Assembly: GCA_964515555.1 (NCBI GenBank)
Contig: CAZEVY010000024.1
Span: 1-55,716 of the forward strand
Length of the DNA stretch: 55,716 nt
Origin: CAZEVY01 sp964515555
GTDB taxonomy: Bacteria; Acidobacteriota; Terriglobia; Bryobacterales; Bryobacteraceae
Direction: 5' to 3'
Shown here piece after piece: positions 43,161 to 50,118 of this stretch; positions within the stretch are counted from its first letter, which is position 1, and each line of letters starts with the position of its first letter. A model generated the notes under the pieces. That model did no database searches and was not told the DNA's origin. It saw only the letters and a list, made by a program, of their open reading frames with translations. Made by a program: the position numbers and the translations under genes.

Positions 43161-44276
43161 ATGAAACCAGCCGAGATCGTCCTCATCATGGGCTCGGTGC
43201 TGCTGTTCTTCTTTCTCCAGGCGCAAACGGCCCCGGACTCGAGCGACTGGGCGCTGCGCCGCTCGGGCGCCGACGGCAAGGTTCACCTGACATTGGAGAT
43301 GAGGAAGCGCACCGAGAACGGCCGCAACCACTGGAAGCAAAGCAACGACGTCCCCTGGGCGTCGATCCGCGGCCTGACGGCGGAACAGCTCGATCGCGGC
43401 GGACCGGTGAAGTTCGATGTGGTCCGCGACCCGGGATCGTTCCAATGCGAAGGCGAGGCGCGCGGCGGCCGGGCCTCGGGCCTGTTCCGATTCCAGCCGT
43501 CGCGGTTTTTCGTCGAGGGCCTCACCAAGCTCGGCTACGAGGCGCCTTCCGACGACCAAACCCTCTCGATGGCGCTCATGGACATGACGCTGGAGTTCGC
43601 CCGGCGCGCCACGGAGGCGAACCTGCGCGCGACGACCCGGGACCTGATCGACATGCGCATCCACGGCATCGACGGGCGCTACATCGACGAGACCCGGGCC
43701 TCCGGCATGAAGGGCCTGACCGCGCGGAATCTGATCGACTTCCGCATCCACGGCGTGACGGCTCCGTTCCTGCGCGATCTGTCGTCGGCGGGCTTCGTCT
43801 ACGAGCCGCGCGAGATCGTCGAGCTCCGCATTCACGGCGTCAGCGGCGAGTTCCTGGGCGAATTGAAGAACGCCGGCTACGGAGACATCTCGGCGCGCGA
43901 CGTGCGGGAGCTCCGCATTCACGGCGTTTCGGGCGACTACCTGCGGGAGATAAAGCGCGCCGGCGTCGCTCCGCCCCCGCGCGAACTGGTGCAGATGAAG
44001 ATTCACGGCGTTCAGCCGGAGTTTCTCGGCGATCTCAAGGAAGCCGGCTACGGCGGCATTTCGACCAGCGAGACTACGCAGCTTCGCCAGCACGGCGTCG
44101 CGGGCTCTTTCATCCGAGCCGCGAAGGAGATGGGCTACGCGTTTACGCCCCGCGAGCTGGTCCAGCTTCGCAACCACGGCGTCGACGCGGCGTACTTGCG
44201 GAAGCTGAAGGACGCCGGGTTCGAGAATCTGGCGGCCGACAAGATCGTGAAGCTGCGGATCCACGGCGTGGACTGA
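43161..44276 (+). CDS. Secreted partner protein with tandem 28/29-residue HGV repeats
   Basis: The 371-residue protein has an N-terminal hydrophobic segment (1-22). A beta-rich domain (about 28-118) contains GLTAEQLDRGGPVKFDVV and GSFQCEGEARGG. Eight repeats (about 157-371) follow, with consensus LVxLRIHGVxxxFLxxLKxAGY. HG(V/I) begins at residues 168, 197, 225, 254, 282, 311, 339 and 368, an alternating 29/28 spacing. Each unit reads as two helices, so a solenoid is likely. The gene starts 10 nt after the BlaR1 stop. I recall relatives beside acidobacterial M56 genes, but no characterised function. Confidence 0.85.
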   Translation: MKPAEIVLIMGSVLLFFFLQAQTAPDSSDWALRRSGADGKVHLTLEMRKRTENGRNHWKQSNDVPWASIRGLTAEQLDRGGPVKFDVVRDPGSFQCEGEARGGRASGLFRFQPSRFFVEGLTKLGYEAPSDDQTLSMALMDMTLEFARRATEANLRATTRDLIDMRIHGIDGRYIDETRASGMKGLTARNLIDFRIHGVTAPFLRDLSSAGFVYEPREIVELRIHGVSGEFLGELKNAGYGDISARDVRELRIHGVSGDYLREIKRAGVAPPPRELVQMKIHGVQPEFLGDLKEAGYGGISTSETTQLRQHGVAGSFIRAAKEMGYAFTPRELVQLRNHGVDAAYLRKLKDAGFENLAADKIVKLRIHGVD

Positions 44277-44281
44277 GCTGC

Positions 44282-44300
44282 GGCGCGTTTCCCGCGCGCC
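44282..44300. terminator. Hairpin between convergent genes
   Basis: GGCGCG (44282-44287) pairs with CGCGCC (44295-44300) around a 7-nt loop, in the 27-bp gap between the repeat-protein stop and the stop of the minus-strand gene. It could serve both strands. There is no T tract. Confidence 0.35.
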
Positions 44301-44303
44301 CCG

Positions 44304-44657
44304 CTACTTCTTAGCGGCCGTCCAGGTGGCGTCGCCGAGCTGATCGTACTTGGCGCCGCCCTTCATCTTGGTCGCGCTCTCGATGGTCCCCGAATAGGCG
44401 ACCTTCATGGTCTGCCCGCCCGACGATATCTCGAAGGCGAACTCAATCTTGTCGCCCTTCACTGTGCCCCTGAGCTTCGCTTCGCCGAGCTGCCCCTGGT
44501 AGGTTCCGGCGAGTTCCTCGCCCTTCTGATCGAACACGAAGGTGGGCTCGCCCGAGCCGGCCTGCGTGTTCACCTGAAACTGCCAGGTCCCAGTGACGTC
44601 GGCCGCCGACGCGGCCCACACCGTCAGCAAAAGCAGAAACAAACTTCGTCTCGCCAT
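44304..44657 (-). CDS. Small secreted beta-barrel-like protein, 117 residues
   Basis: The protein has a signal peptide (1-18). A compact beta-rich domain follows: GTWQFQVNTQAGSGEPTFVF, GEELAGTYQGQLG, GTVKGDKIEFAFE and a closing GDATWTAAKK. This lipocalin-like meander (GTWxF...) is common in Acidobacteria as an unnamed family. It is probably a periplasmic binding or stability protein. TATCTT (44664-44669) ends 6 nt before the ATG and there is no ribosome site. Confidence 0.7.
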   Translation of the reverse strand: MARRSLFLLLLTVWAASAADVTGTWQFQVNTQAGSGEPTFVFDQKGEELAGTYQGQLGEAKLRGTVKGDKIEFAFEISSGGQTMKVAYSGTIESATKMKGGAKYDQLGDATWTAAKK

Positions 44658-44663
44658 GGCTGG

Positions 44664-44669
44664 AAGATA
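44664..44669 (-). promoter_or_regulatory. -10-like TATCTT
   Basis: The hexamer ends 6 nt before ATG 44657. The transcript is predicted to be leaderless. Confidence 0.4.
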
Positions 44670-44675
44670 GCACGA

Positions 44676-45224
44676 TCATCCGAGCTTCCACCATAGGGCC
44701 AGCTGGGCCAGGAGCCAGGCGGCCAGCGCCTGGTACTCGCGATTCCTCAGGTACAGCCGCCAGGACGCCTTGGCCTCGTGCGCCTCGCGAGGCCATCGTG
44801 GACGAAGCATCGGCACGCGCCCGGCGTAGGCGGCGTACCCGGGAAAGAGCTTGCCCAAGTGCTGCTCCTCCTGCTCGATCGCCGGAAGGTACACCATCAC
44901 GAACGTCACGGCGAAGAGCGCCGCGATGCGCGGTTCGCGAGAGGCGATCGCCAGTCCCGCCGCCGCCGCCAGCGAGCCGAGGTAAAGGGGATTCCGCACC
45001 CAGGCGTACGGTCCCGCCTCGGCCAGCCGCTCGTTTTTCGCCAGATGGGCGGCCGCCCAGGCGCGCACCGCAAGTCCGGCCGCCGAGACTGCCGCTCCGG
45101 CGATGATCGACCACGTGGCCGGCCGCGCCATCCATACGAGCGCGGCGGCGAGCAGCAGTCCCGCCGGGACGCGCAGCCTCTGCACGACGTCGGCGTAGGA
45201 CTTAGGAAACCAGTGGCGCGTCAT
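44676..45224 (-). CDS. Isoprenylcysteine carboxyl methyltransferase-like membrane protein
   Basis: From ATG 45224 the protein has 182 residues, with four hydrophobic segments. The ICMT/PEMT signature is HLAKNERLAEAGPYAWVRNPLYLG followed by EEQHLGKLFPGYAAYAGRVPML. These membrane enzymes transfer a methyl group from SAM to lipid or prenylated substrates; bacterial roles are mostly unknown. The frame stays open upstream to 45272, but that part is the 12-nt tandem repeat of the neighbouring gene. It overlaps the upstream glycosyltransferase by 23 bp. Confidence 0.85.
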   Translation of the reverse strand: MTRHWFPKSYADVVQRLRVPAGLLLAAALVWMARPATWSIIAGAAVSAAGLAVRAWAAAHLAKNERLAEAGPYAWVRNPLYLGSLAAAAGLAIASREPRIAALFAVTFVMVYLPAIEQEEQHLGKLFPGYAAYAGRVPMLRPRWPREAHEAKASWRLYLRNREYQALAAWLLAQLALWWKLG

Positions 45225-46206
45225 TGATGGAATGGGCGATGGAATGGGCGACGGAATGGGCCGTGTCGCCAAGCCGCGCCTTCAACGCCTCCAGCACGGT
45301 CGCCGGCGCGACCTCCCGCATGGATGCGTCCGGCTCGTCGCCGCGGCGGTAGCTGGTGATGGCGCGCTCGCTGCGCAGCACCGCGATCGTGCCGCCGTAG
45401 GGGCCGTTGCGCGCCGGATCGGTCGGCCCGAAGATCGCCGCGCCCGGCTTGCCCAGCGCCGCGGCCAGGTGGATCGGCCCGCTGTCGACGCCGACCACCG
45501 CGGCCGCGCGCCGCGTTGCGTGGATCAGCCCGTCGATATCCGACGCCCAGTAGTCGGGGCCGAGGCGGTAGTGCTCGCCGGGCGGCCCCGCGATCACCAG
45601 GTCGAGATTCAGCTCGCGGCGCATCGAGCGCGCCAGCGCGTGGTAATTCTCCAGCGGCCACTCCTTCGACGCCCAACCCGCCAGTGGTGACGCCAGCACG
45701 AACGGTCCCTCCGGCAGGCCGCCCGGGTCTCGTCCGGGCGGCAGCGGGAAGCTGCGCAACAGGCTGGTTGCGCCGGCTGCGGCCGCCAGCTCGAGGTTGC
45801 GGTCGACGACGTGTTCGGCGCGAGCCTCGGTGTAGTTCGAATACGAGAGGCCGGCGACGCGTTCCCGCAACTGCGAAGGATGGAATCCGAGGATGCGATC
45901 AGGCCGCGCCAGCGTCGCCGCCAGCGCCGACTTCATCAGTCCCTGGAAGTCGATCGCCATCTCGAAGCGTTCGGCGCGGAGCGCGCGTGCGACCCGCCGG
46001 ATCGAGGAGACGTCGCGGCGATTCAACCGGATCGCGTCGTCGACGAACGGGTTTCCCGCCAGGAGCGGCGACCAGCGCGATTCGATCAGCCACGTCAGGC
46101 GCGCCCCGGGCAGGCTGTGCTTGAGGCTCGCCGCCGCCGGAAGCGTATGGATCACATCGCCCATGGCGCCCATGCGCACGATCAGAATGCGGCGCTCTCC
46201 GGTCAT
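45202..46206 (-). CDS. Glycosyltransferase family 9 (heptosyltransferase I-like)
   Basis: The 334-residue protein starts RILIVRMGAMGDVIHTLPAA, the GT9 nucleotide-sugar start, and carries VGVDSGPIHLAAALGKP with FGPTDPARNGPYG in the C-terminal domain. It probably transfers heptose from an ADP-heptose donor to the LPS inner core (WaaC-like). The last residues come from a 12-nt tandem repeat (45226-45261), giving AHSxAHSIAHS. Its ATG overlaps the upstream TGA as ATGA (46203-46206), placing it in the heptose operon. Confidence 0.88.
   Translation of the reverse strand: MTGERRILIVRMGAMGDVIHTLPAAASLKHSLPGARLTWLIESRWSPLLAGNPFVDDAIRLNRRDVSSIRRVARALRAERFEMAIDFQGLMKSALAATLARPDRILGFHPSQLRERVAGLSYSNYTEARAEHVVDRNLELAAAAGATSLLRSFPLPPGRDPGGLPEGPFVLASPLAGWASKEWPLENYHALARSMRRELNLDLVIAGPPGEHYRLGPDYWASDIDGLIHATRRAAAVVGVDSGPIHLAAALGKPGAAIFGPTDPARNGPYGGTIAVLRSERAITSYRRGDEPDASMREVAPATVLEALKARLGDTAHSVAHSIAHSINDAPLVS
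45226..45261. repeat. Three tandem copies of a 12-nt unit
   Basis: GATGGAATGGGC at 45226-45237 and 45238-45249, then GACGGAATGGGC at 45250-45261. The repeat encodes the C-terminus of the heptosyltransferase and lies just before the ICMT start. Gain or loss of units would stay in frame. Confidence 0.85.
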
Positions 46207-46562
46207 CGCTTCTCGTGCGCGAGCCGCGTGACGGCGGCGCGGTCGCGGTCGTCGTCGTCTTCCAGGCGCAGAAGCGCGGTCGCGGGCACGCGCGCCAGGA
46301 TTTCCGGCGTGGCGACGCCGACGCCGTCGACCGATTCCAGCGCGGCCACCAGCTCGGCGCGGGCGCGCGCGTCCAGTACCGGGTCGGCCGGGTCCGTGAT
46401 GAGGACGATCAGGGGCCGTACACCGTCGCGCGCCGCGGCCAGCCGGCGCGCGTGCGAGGCCAGCAGCGGGTCGAAGTGTCCGGTGGCTACGCGCGCGCCG
46501 CCGGGACCGGCCGCGAGCCGCGCGAGCGCATCTGCGGTGAGAATCTTGCTCCGTGTGTCCAA
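46203..46562 (-). CDS. RfaE-like nucleotidyltransferase-fold protein, catalytic motif degenerate
   Basis: From TTG 46562 the protein has 119 residues. It begins DTRSKILTADALARL, and GGARVATGHFDPLLASHARRLAAA aligns with the family TNGCFDLLHPGHxxYL of ADP-heptose synthases. The HxGH motif is reduced to LASH, so only the last His is kept. The second half lacks the usual ISSTxIR. It lies between two heptosyltransferase genes, 5 nt after one stop and with an ATGA overlap to the next start. It may have a regulatory or structural role in heptose transfer, or altered chemistry. Confidence 0.65.
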   Translation of the reverse strand: MDTRSKILTADALARLAAGPGGARVATGHFDPLLASHARRLAAARDGVRPLIVLITDPADPVLDARARAELVAALESVDGVGVATPEILARVPATALLRLEDDDDRDRAAVTRLAHEKR

Positions 46563-46567
46563 GAAAC

Positions 46568-47584
46568 CTATTTCAACAGGTCGAGCGCGGTTTCCGCCAC
46601 CCGCGCGGCGGCGACGCGCGTCATGCAGCGGTGGTCGATGGGGCATTCGCGCAACATGCACGGGCTGCACTCGACGCACTCGCGCACCACCCGCGCCAAG
46701 GGTCCGGTGGGGCCTGTGGCCCGGTCGCGCGTCGCGCCGAAGACCGCGACGGTCGGCGTACCGGCCGCCGAGGCGATGTGCATGGCGCCGGAATCGTTGG
46801 TGACGAAAACCAGACATGCCGAGGCCATCTCGATGAATTGGGAGAGCCGCGTCGAGCCGGCGAAGCTCATCGCGCGGCAGCCGGCGTCGGCCAGATGCGC
46901 GGCGACCGCGTCGCACACGGCAAGCTCGTCGCGTGTGCCGAACACAGCGACGGCCGCCTCCCGCGTGCGCGCCACGAGCAGGGCGGCCTCCGCGAAGCGC
47001 TCGGGCAGCCAGCGCTTGGCCCCGCCGTAGGCGGCGCCGGGACTCACGCCGATCACGCGATCGCCGAGGCCCTCGCGCGCGAAACGCTCCCGGCCGGACG
47101 CGGCGGCCTCTTCCCTGCCCTCCAGGCGAATGACGACGTCCTCGGGAAGGCGCTCGATCCATCCCGCGCGGCGCAGCAGCTCGAGATAGTAGAAGCTCTC
47201 GTGCGCCGGGATCTCGCCGGGACGCGGCGTCCTGGCACGCTCGGTGAGCAGCCAGCCGCGGGCGTCGCGATCGTAGCCGATGCGGCGGGGAATGCGCGCC
47301 AGCCGCGCCACCAGCGCCGCTTCGAAGGCGTTTTGCAGCAACAGCGCGCAGTCGAAGCGCTCCCGTTCGAGCGCGCGGGCGGCCGCCAGCTTTTCGGCGG
47401 CGCCCTGCGCCGGATACGGGATCACGCGGTCGGCGAACGTCTCGCGCGCGTACAGATCGGCCACCCACGGCCGCGCCAGCACCGCGATGTGCGCCTCCGG
47501 ATAGCGCGCGCGCGCAACGCGCAGGGCCGGCAGCGACATCACCGCGTCGCCGACCCAGTTGGTGGCCCTGATCAGGATTCTCAC
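46568..47584 (-). CDS. waaF: Lipopolysaccharide heptosyltransferase II
   Basis: From GTG 47584 the protein has 338 residues. It starts RILIRATNWVGDAVMSLPALR, the WaaF hallmark, and carries GAAYGGAKRWLPERFAE, VTNDSGAMHIASAAGTP and a Cys-rich MLRECPIDHRCM typical of heptosyltransferase II. It adds the second heptose to the LPS core. It heads a three-gene operon with the RfaE-like and heptosyltransferase I-like genes. It is divergent from the PhyH gene, with only 17 bp between starts. Confidence 0.93.
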   Translation of the reverse strand: MRILIRATNWVGDAVMSLPALRVARARYPEAHIAVLARPWVADLYARETFADRVIPYPAQGAAEKLAAARALERERFDCALLLQNAFEAALVARLARIPRRIGYDRDARGWLLTERARTPRPGEIPAHESFYYLELLRRAGWIERLPEDVVIRLEGREEAAASGRERFAREGLGDRVIGVSPGAAYGGAKRWLPERFAEAALLVARTREAAVAVFGTRDELAVCDAVAAHLADAGCRAMSFAGSTRLSQFIEMASACLVFVTNDSGAMHIASAAGTPTVAVFGATRDRATGPTGPLARVVRECVECSPCMLRECPIDHRCMTRVAAARVAETALDLLK

Positions 47585-47588
47585 CGGA

Positions 47589-47594
47589 TAGAAT
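47589..47594 (+). promoter_or_regulatory. -10 TAGAAT for the PhyH gene, overlapping a waaF -10-like element
   Basis: TAGAAT ends 7 nt before ATG 47602. The opposite strand of the same bases gives CATTCT (47595-47590), 5 nt before the waaF GTG, so one short element may serve both genes. Confidence 0.4.
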
Positions 47595-47601
47595 GACCAT
47601 G

Positions 47602-48375
47602 ATGACAGAGCGCCAGCAACGCCTGCTCGACGAAGCGGGCTACGTCCTGCTCGAAGCCTTCATGCCGCGCGACGTTCTCGAAGGGCTTCGCACCCGCGTC
47701 GACCAGCTCTGGGAGAGCGAGGGCGAGGCGGCCGGCTCGGAGTTCAAGCAGGAACCGCAGACGCGGCGGCTTGCGAACCTGGTGGACAAGGGCGCGATCT
47801 TCGAGCGCATCGTCGCCATGCCCGAGGTGCTGGAGCTGGTCGCTCACGTGCTGGGACCGGAGCTGAAGCTGAGCAGTCTGAATGCGCGCTCCGCGAATCC
47901 GCGATCGGACTGGGTGCAGCCGCTGCACGCCGACGCCGGAGCGCTCGCCGACGAGCGCGGCTACTGGGTCTGCAACACGGTGTGGATGCTCGATGACTTC
48001 ACGGCATCGAACGGCGCCTTGCGGGTTGTGCCGGGGTCGCACCGCTGGGGGCGGCTGCCGCAATCGGCGCTGGCGGACCCCATGGCGCCGCATCCCGATG
48101 AAGTGCTGGTGCTGGCATCCGCGGGCAGCGTGGTCGTACAGAACGCGCATCTGTGGCACGGCGGGACGGCCAATCGCACGGATCGTCCGCGTCGTGCGGT
48201 GCATGGCTTCTACACCCGCCGCGACAAGCCGCAGCAGCAGTATCAGAAACGCCTGCTGCGGGCGGAGACGCAGGCTCGGCTGTCGCCGGAATTGCGGCGC
48301 TTACTGGCCCTGGACGACCCGGTGAATGACGCGCTCTGTGAGTCGTGCACCGGGATGAGCGGGTTTATGAAGTAA
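47602..48375 (+). CDS. Phytanoyl-CoA dioxygenase (PhyH) family protein
   Basis: From ATG 47602 the protein has 257 residues. The 2-His-1-carboxylate iron site is seen as PLHADAG (HxD) and NAHLWHGGTAN, followed by the Arg of NRTDRPRR for 2-oxoglutarate. The family hydroxylates lipids, small metabolites and natural products using 2-oxoglutarate and Fe(II). The substrate here is unknown. In-frame ATGs at 47593 and 47599 are rejected because they overlap or lie too close to the TAGAAT hexamer. Confidence 0.87.
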   Translation: MTERQQRLLDEAGYVLLEAFMPRDVLEGLRTRVDQLWESEGEAAGSEFKQEPQTRRLANLVDKGAIFERIVAMPEVLELVAHVLGPELKLSSLNARSANPRSDWVQPLHADAGALADERGYWVCNTVWMLDDFTASNGALRVVPGSHRWGRLPQSALADPMAPHPDEVLVLASAGSVVVQNAHLWHGGTANRTDRPRRAVHGFYTRRDKPQQQYQKRLLRAETQARLSPELRRLLALDDPVNDALCESCTGMSGFMK

Positions 48376-48388
48376 GCTCCGCCGCCGA

Positions 48389-48400
48389 GTTGAATTCAAC
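48389..48400. repeat. 12-bp perfect palindrome GTTGAATTCAAC
   Basis: A perfect 12-bp palindrome lies in the 88-bp gap between PhyH and the antitoxin operon, about 50 bp before the antitoxin operator. Its role is unknown and chance is possible. Confidence 0.3.
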
Positions 48401-48435
48401 GAGTATCCGGGAGACGCCTTGATGTCAGAATCCTC

Positions 48436-48464
48436 TGCCTGCATAGCGTGATATCATGCAGGCA
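48436..48464. promoter_or_regulatory. 9-bp inverted repeat over the antitoxin promoter: probable autoregulatory operator
   Basis: TGCCTGCAT (48436-48444) and ATGCAGGCA (48456-48464) are exact reverse complements 11 nt apart. The right arm runs from inside the -10 to the first base of the antitoxin ATG. RHH antitoxins, alone or with VapC, bind such repeats. Confidence 0.65.
48452..48457 (+). promoter_or_regulatory. -10 TATCAT of the toxin-antitoxin operon
   Basis: The hexamer lies between and partly within the operator arms and ends 6 nt before ATG 48464. The transcript is predicted to be leaderless. Confidence 0.45.
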
Positions 48465-48718
48465 TGAAGGTGCAGGCGCCATCGGTCCAGTACACGGTCC
48501 GTGGAATCCCGCGCCATGTCGATGCGGCCCTGCGTAAGAAAGCCGCAGCCCGCAGACAGAGCCTGAACCAGGTGGTGGTCGACGAGCTGACGCGCGCCGC
48601 CGTCGGACGGATTCGCAAGGCCGACTTTTCGGACCTGGTCGGAGAGTGGACCGACGATCCCGGTTTCGACGAGATTGTCGCGTCACAGCGGCGGATCGAT
48701 CCGAAGAAATGGAAGTGA
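48464..48718 (+). CDS. RHH-type antitoxin of a VapBC-like system
   Basis: The 84-residue protein begins with a ribbon-helix-helix segment (VQYTVRGIPRHVDAALRKK, then SLNQVVVDELTRAAVG). A C-terminal acidic/aromatic tail (about 50-84, with DFSDLVGEW) should wrap the toxin, as in FitA/VapB-like proteins. It overlaps the toxin start by 10 bp. The operator over its promoter suggests conditional autoregulation. Confidence 0.85.
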   Translation: MKVQAPSVQYTVRGIPRHVDAALRKKAAARRQSLNQVVVDELTRAAVGRIRKADFSDLVGEWTDDPGFDEIVASQRRIDPKKWK

Positions 48719-49098
48719 GGGTCGCGCTCGACACCAACCGGCTGACCGACTTGCTCCGCGGCGACGCGGCCCTCGCCGACTGGCTCGGCGCTTGTGACGA
48801 GGTCTGGATACCGCTGGCCGTCCTCGGCGAGATCAAAGCCGGTTTCCTGGGAGGCAGGCAGTCCCCTCGAAACGAAGCGTTGCTCGGCCGGCTGCTGGCG
48901 AAACCCACGGTCGGGATTCTGCTGCCCACCCGCGAGACGGCCGAACATTACGCACGCCTGTTCGTTCAGCTCAAGCGCTCCGGATCACCTGTCCCGGATA
49001 ATGACCTGTGGATCGCCGCGCAGGTCCTGGAACACGACTTGATGCTGGTAACGCGAGATCGGCACTTCGATCGGATACCGCAGTTATTGCGCGTATAG
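48709..49098 (+). CDS. vapC: PIN-domain toxin, VapC-like
   Basis: The 129-residue protein has the PIN acidic residues: D8 (ALDTN), E41 (LGEIKAG), D97/D99 (DNDLW) and D117 (TRDRHF). VapC toxins are Mg-dependent RNases, often cleaving initiator tRNA or 23S rRNA. The start is the ATG inside the antitoxin's last codons; a GTG at 48715 would remove only two residues. All catalytic positions are kept, so it is probably active, unlike the decayed pair at 26.2-26.6 kb. Confidence 0.9.
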   Translation: MEVRVALDTNRLTDLLRGDAALADWLGACDEVWIPLAVLGEIKAGFLGGRQSPRNEALLGRLLAKPTVGILLPTRETAEHYARLFVQLKRSGSPVPDNDLWIAAQVLEHDLMLVTRDRHFDRIPQLLRV

Positions 49099-49227
49099 CT
49101 CGCGTTCAGTACGCTCCCGTCGTCGTAAACGGAAGGCCGACAAAACATCCCACCTCCACGCCGCAGCCCCGCCGCGCGTCTAACATCCTAGGAGCGGACT
49201 CTCGCGCCACGCCTTTGACCGCCTAGC

Positions 49228-50118
49228 ATGAGCCTTATCAGACACTTACGGAGAATCGTCGAGGACCCGCCCCCGGAGTTCGCCTTCGAGCTCTCCTCGG
49301 CCGGCCTCGCCTGGGCGCGCATCAACAAAACCACCGAGACCGGGTTCCACCCCCTCCCTCCCGACGTGCTGACCCCCTCGCCCGTCCGCGACAACGTCCT
49401 CAAGCCCGATGACCTCCAGCAGGCCGTCCGGACGCTCGCGCCACCCAACGGCAAGGCGCGGCGCAGCCGCCCGGCCGCGATCATCCTGCCCGACTATTCC
49501 GCCCGCGTCGCCGTGCTCGACTTCGACGCCTTCCCCGCCGAGCGCGCCGAGCAGCTCTCGCTCGTCCGCTTCCGCATGAAGAAGACCGTGCCCTTTGACG
49601 TCGACTCGGCCACCGTCAGCTTTCAGACGCAGCCCGGCGCCGGCAAGCGCGTCGAAGTCGTCGCCGCCGTGGTTGCGCTCGAAATCCTGGCGCGATACGA
49701 AGCTCCGTTCCGCATGGCCGGCTTCCACCCCGGCGTCGTGACCACTTCGATGCTCGCCACGCTCGCGCTGCTCCCCGCCTCCGGCCTCGAAGTCGCGGTC
49801 AAGCTGGGCGACCGCGTGCTTACCGTCGCCGTGACCGAAGGTCACAGGCTGAAGCTGCTGCGCTGCGTCGAACTCGATTCGCTCGACGCCGAAGAAATCC
49901 TCGGCGTCCTGTTCCCCACTTTCGCCTACGCCGAGGACCAGATGGGCGCCCGTCCCGGCCGCCTGCTGATGGCCGGCTTTGGAGCGAGCGGTGAAACTCT
50001 GCGGGCCGAGTGCGAGGCGGCGCTGGAAGTCCCGGCCGAGCCGATGCGATCGCGCTTCGGCGCCCCATCGGCGGGAAGCGTCGGATTGTTCGGGTACCTG
50101 GAGGGGGCCGAGGGCTGA
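49228..50118 (+). CDS. pilM: Type IV pilus assembly protein PilM-like
   Basis: The 296-residue protein has an actin-like ATPase/PilM pattern: FAFELSSAGLAWARI, RFRMKKTVPFDVDSATVSF and a C-terminal segment with MAGFGASGETLRAECE. PilM is the cytoplasmic member of the PilMNOP inner-membrane subcomplex and normally binds the N-terminus of PilN. The next gene starts on the last base of its stop (TGATG at 50116). A TAACAT at 49181-49186 is a possible -10. Confidence 0.85.
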   Translation: MSLIRHLRRIVEDPPPEFAFELSSAGLAWARINKTTETGFHPLPPDVLTPSPVRDNVLKPDDLQQAVRTLAPPNGKARRSRPAAIILPDYSARVAVLDFDAFPAERAEQLSLVRFRMKKTVPFDVDSATVSFQTQPGAGKRVEVVAAVVALEILARYEAPFRMAGFHPGVVTTSMLATLALLPASGLEVAVKLGDRVLTVAVTEGHRLKLLRCVELDSLDAEEILGVLFPTFAYAEDQMGARPGRLLMAGFGASGETLRAECEAALEVPAEPMRSRFGAPSAGSVGLFGYLEGAEG

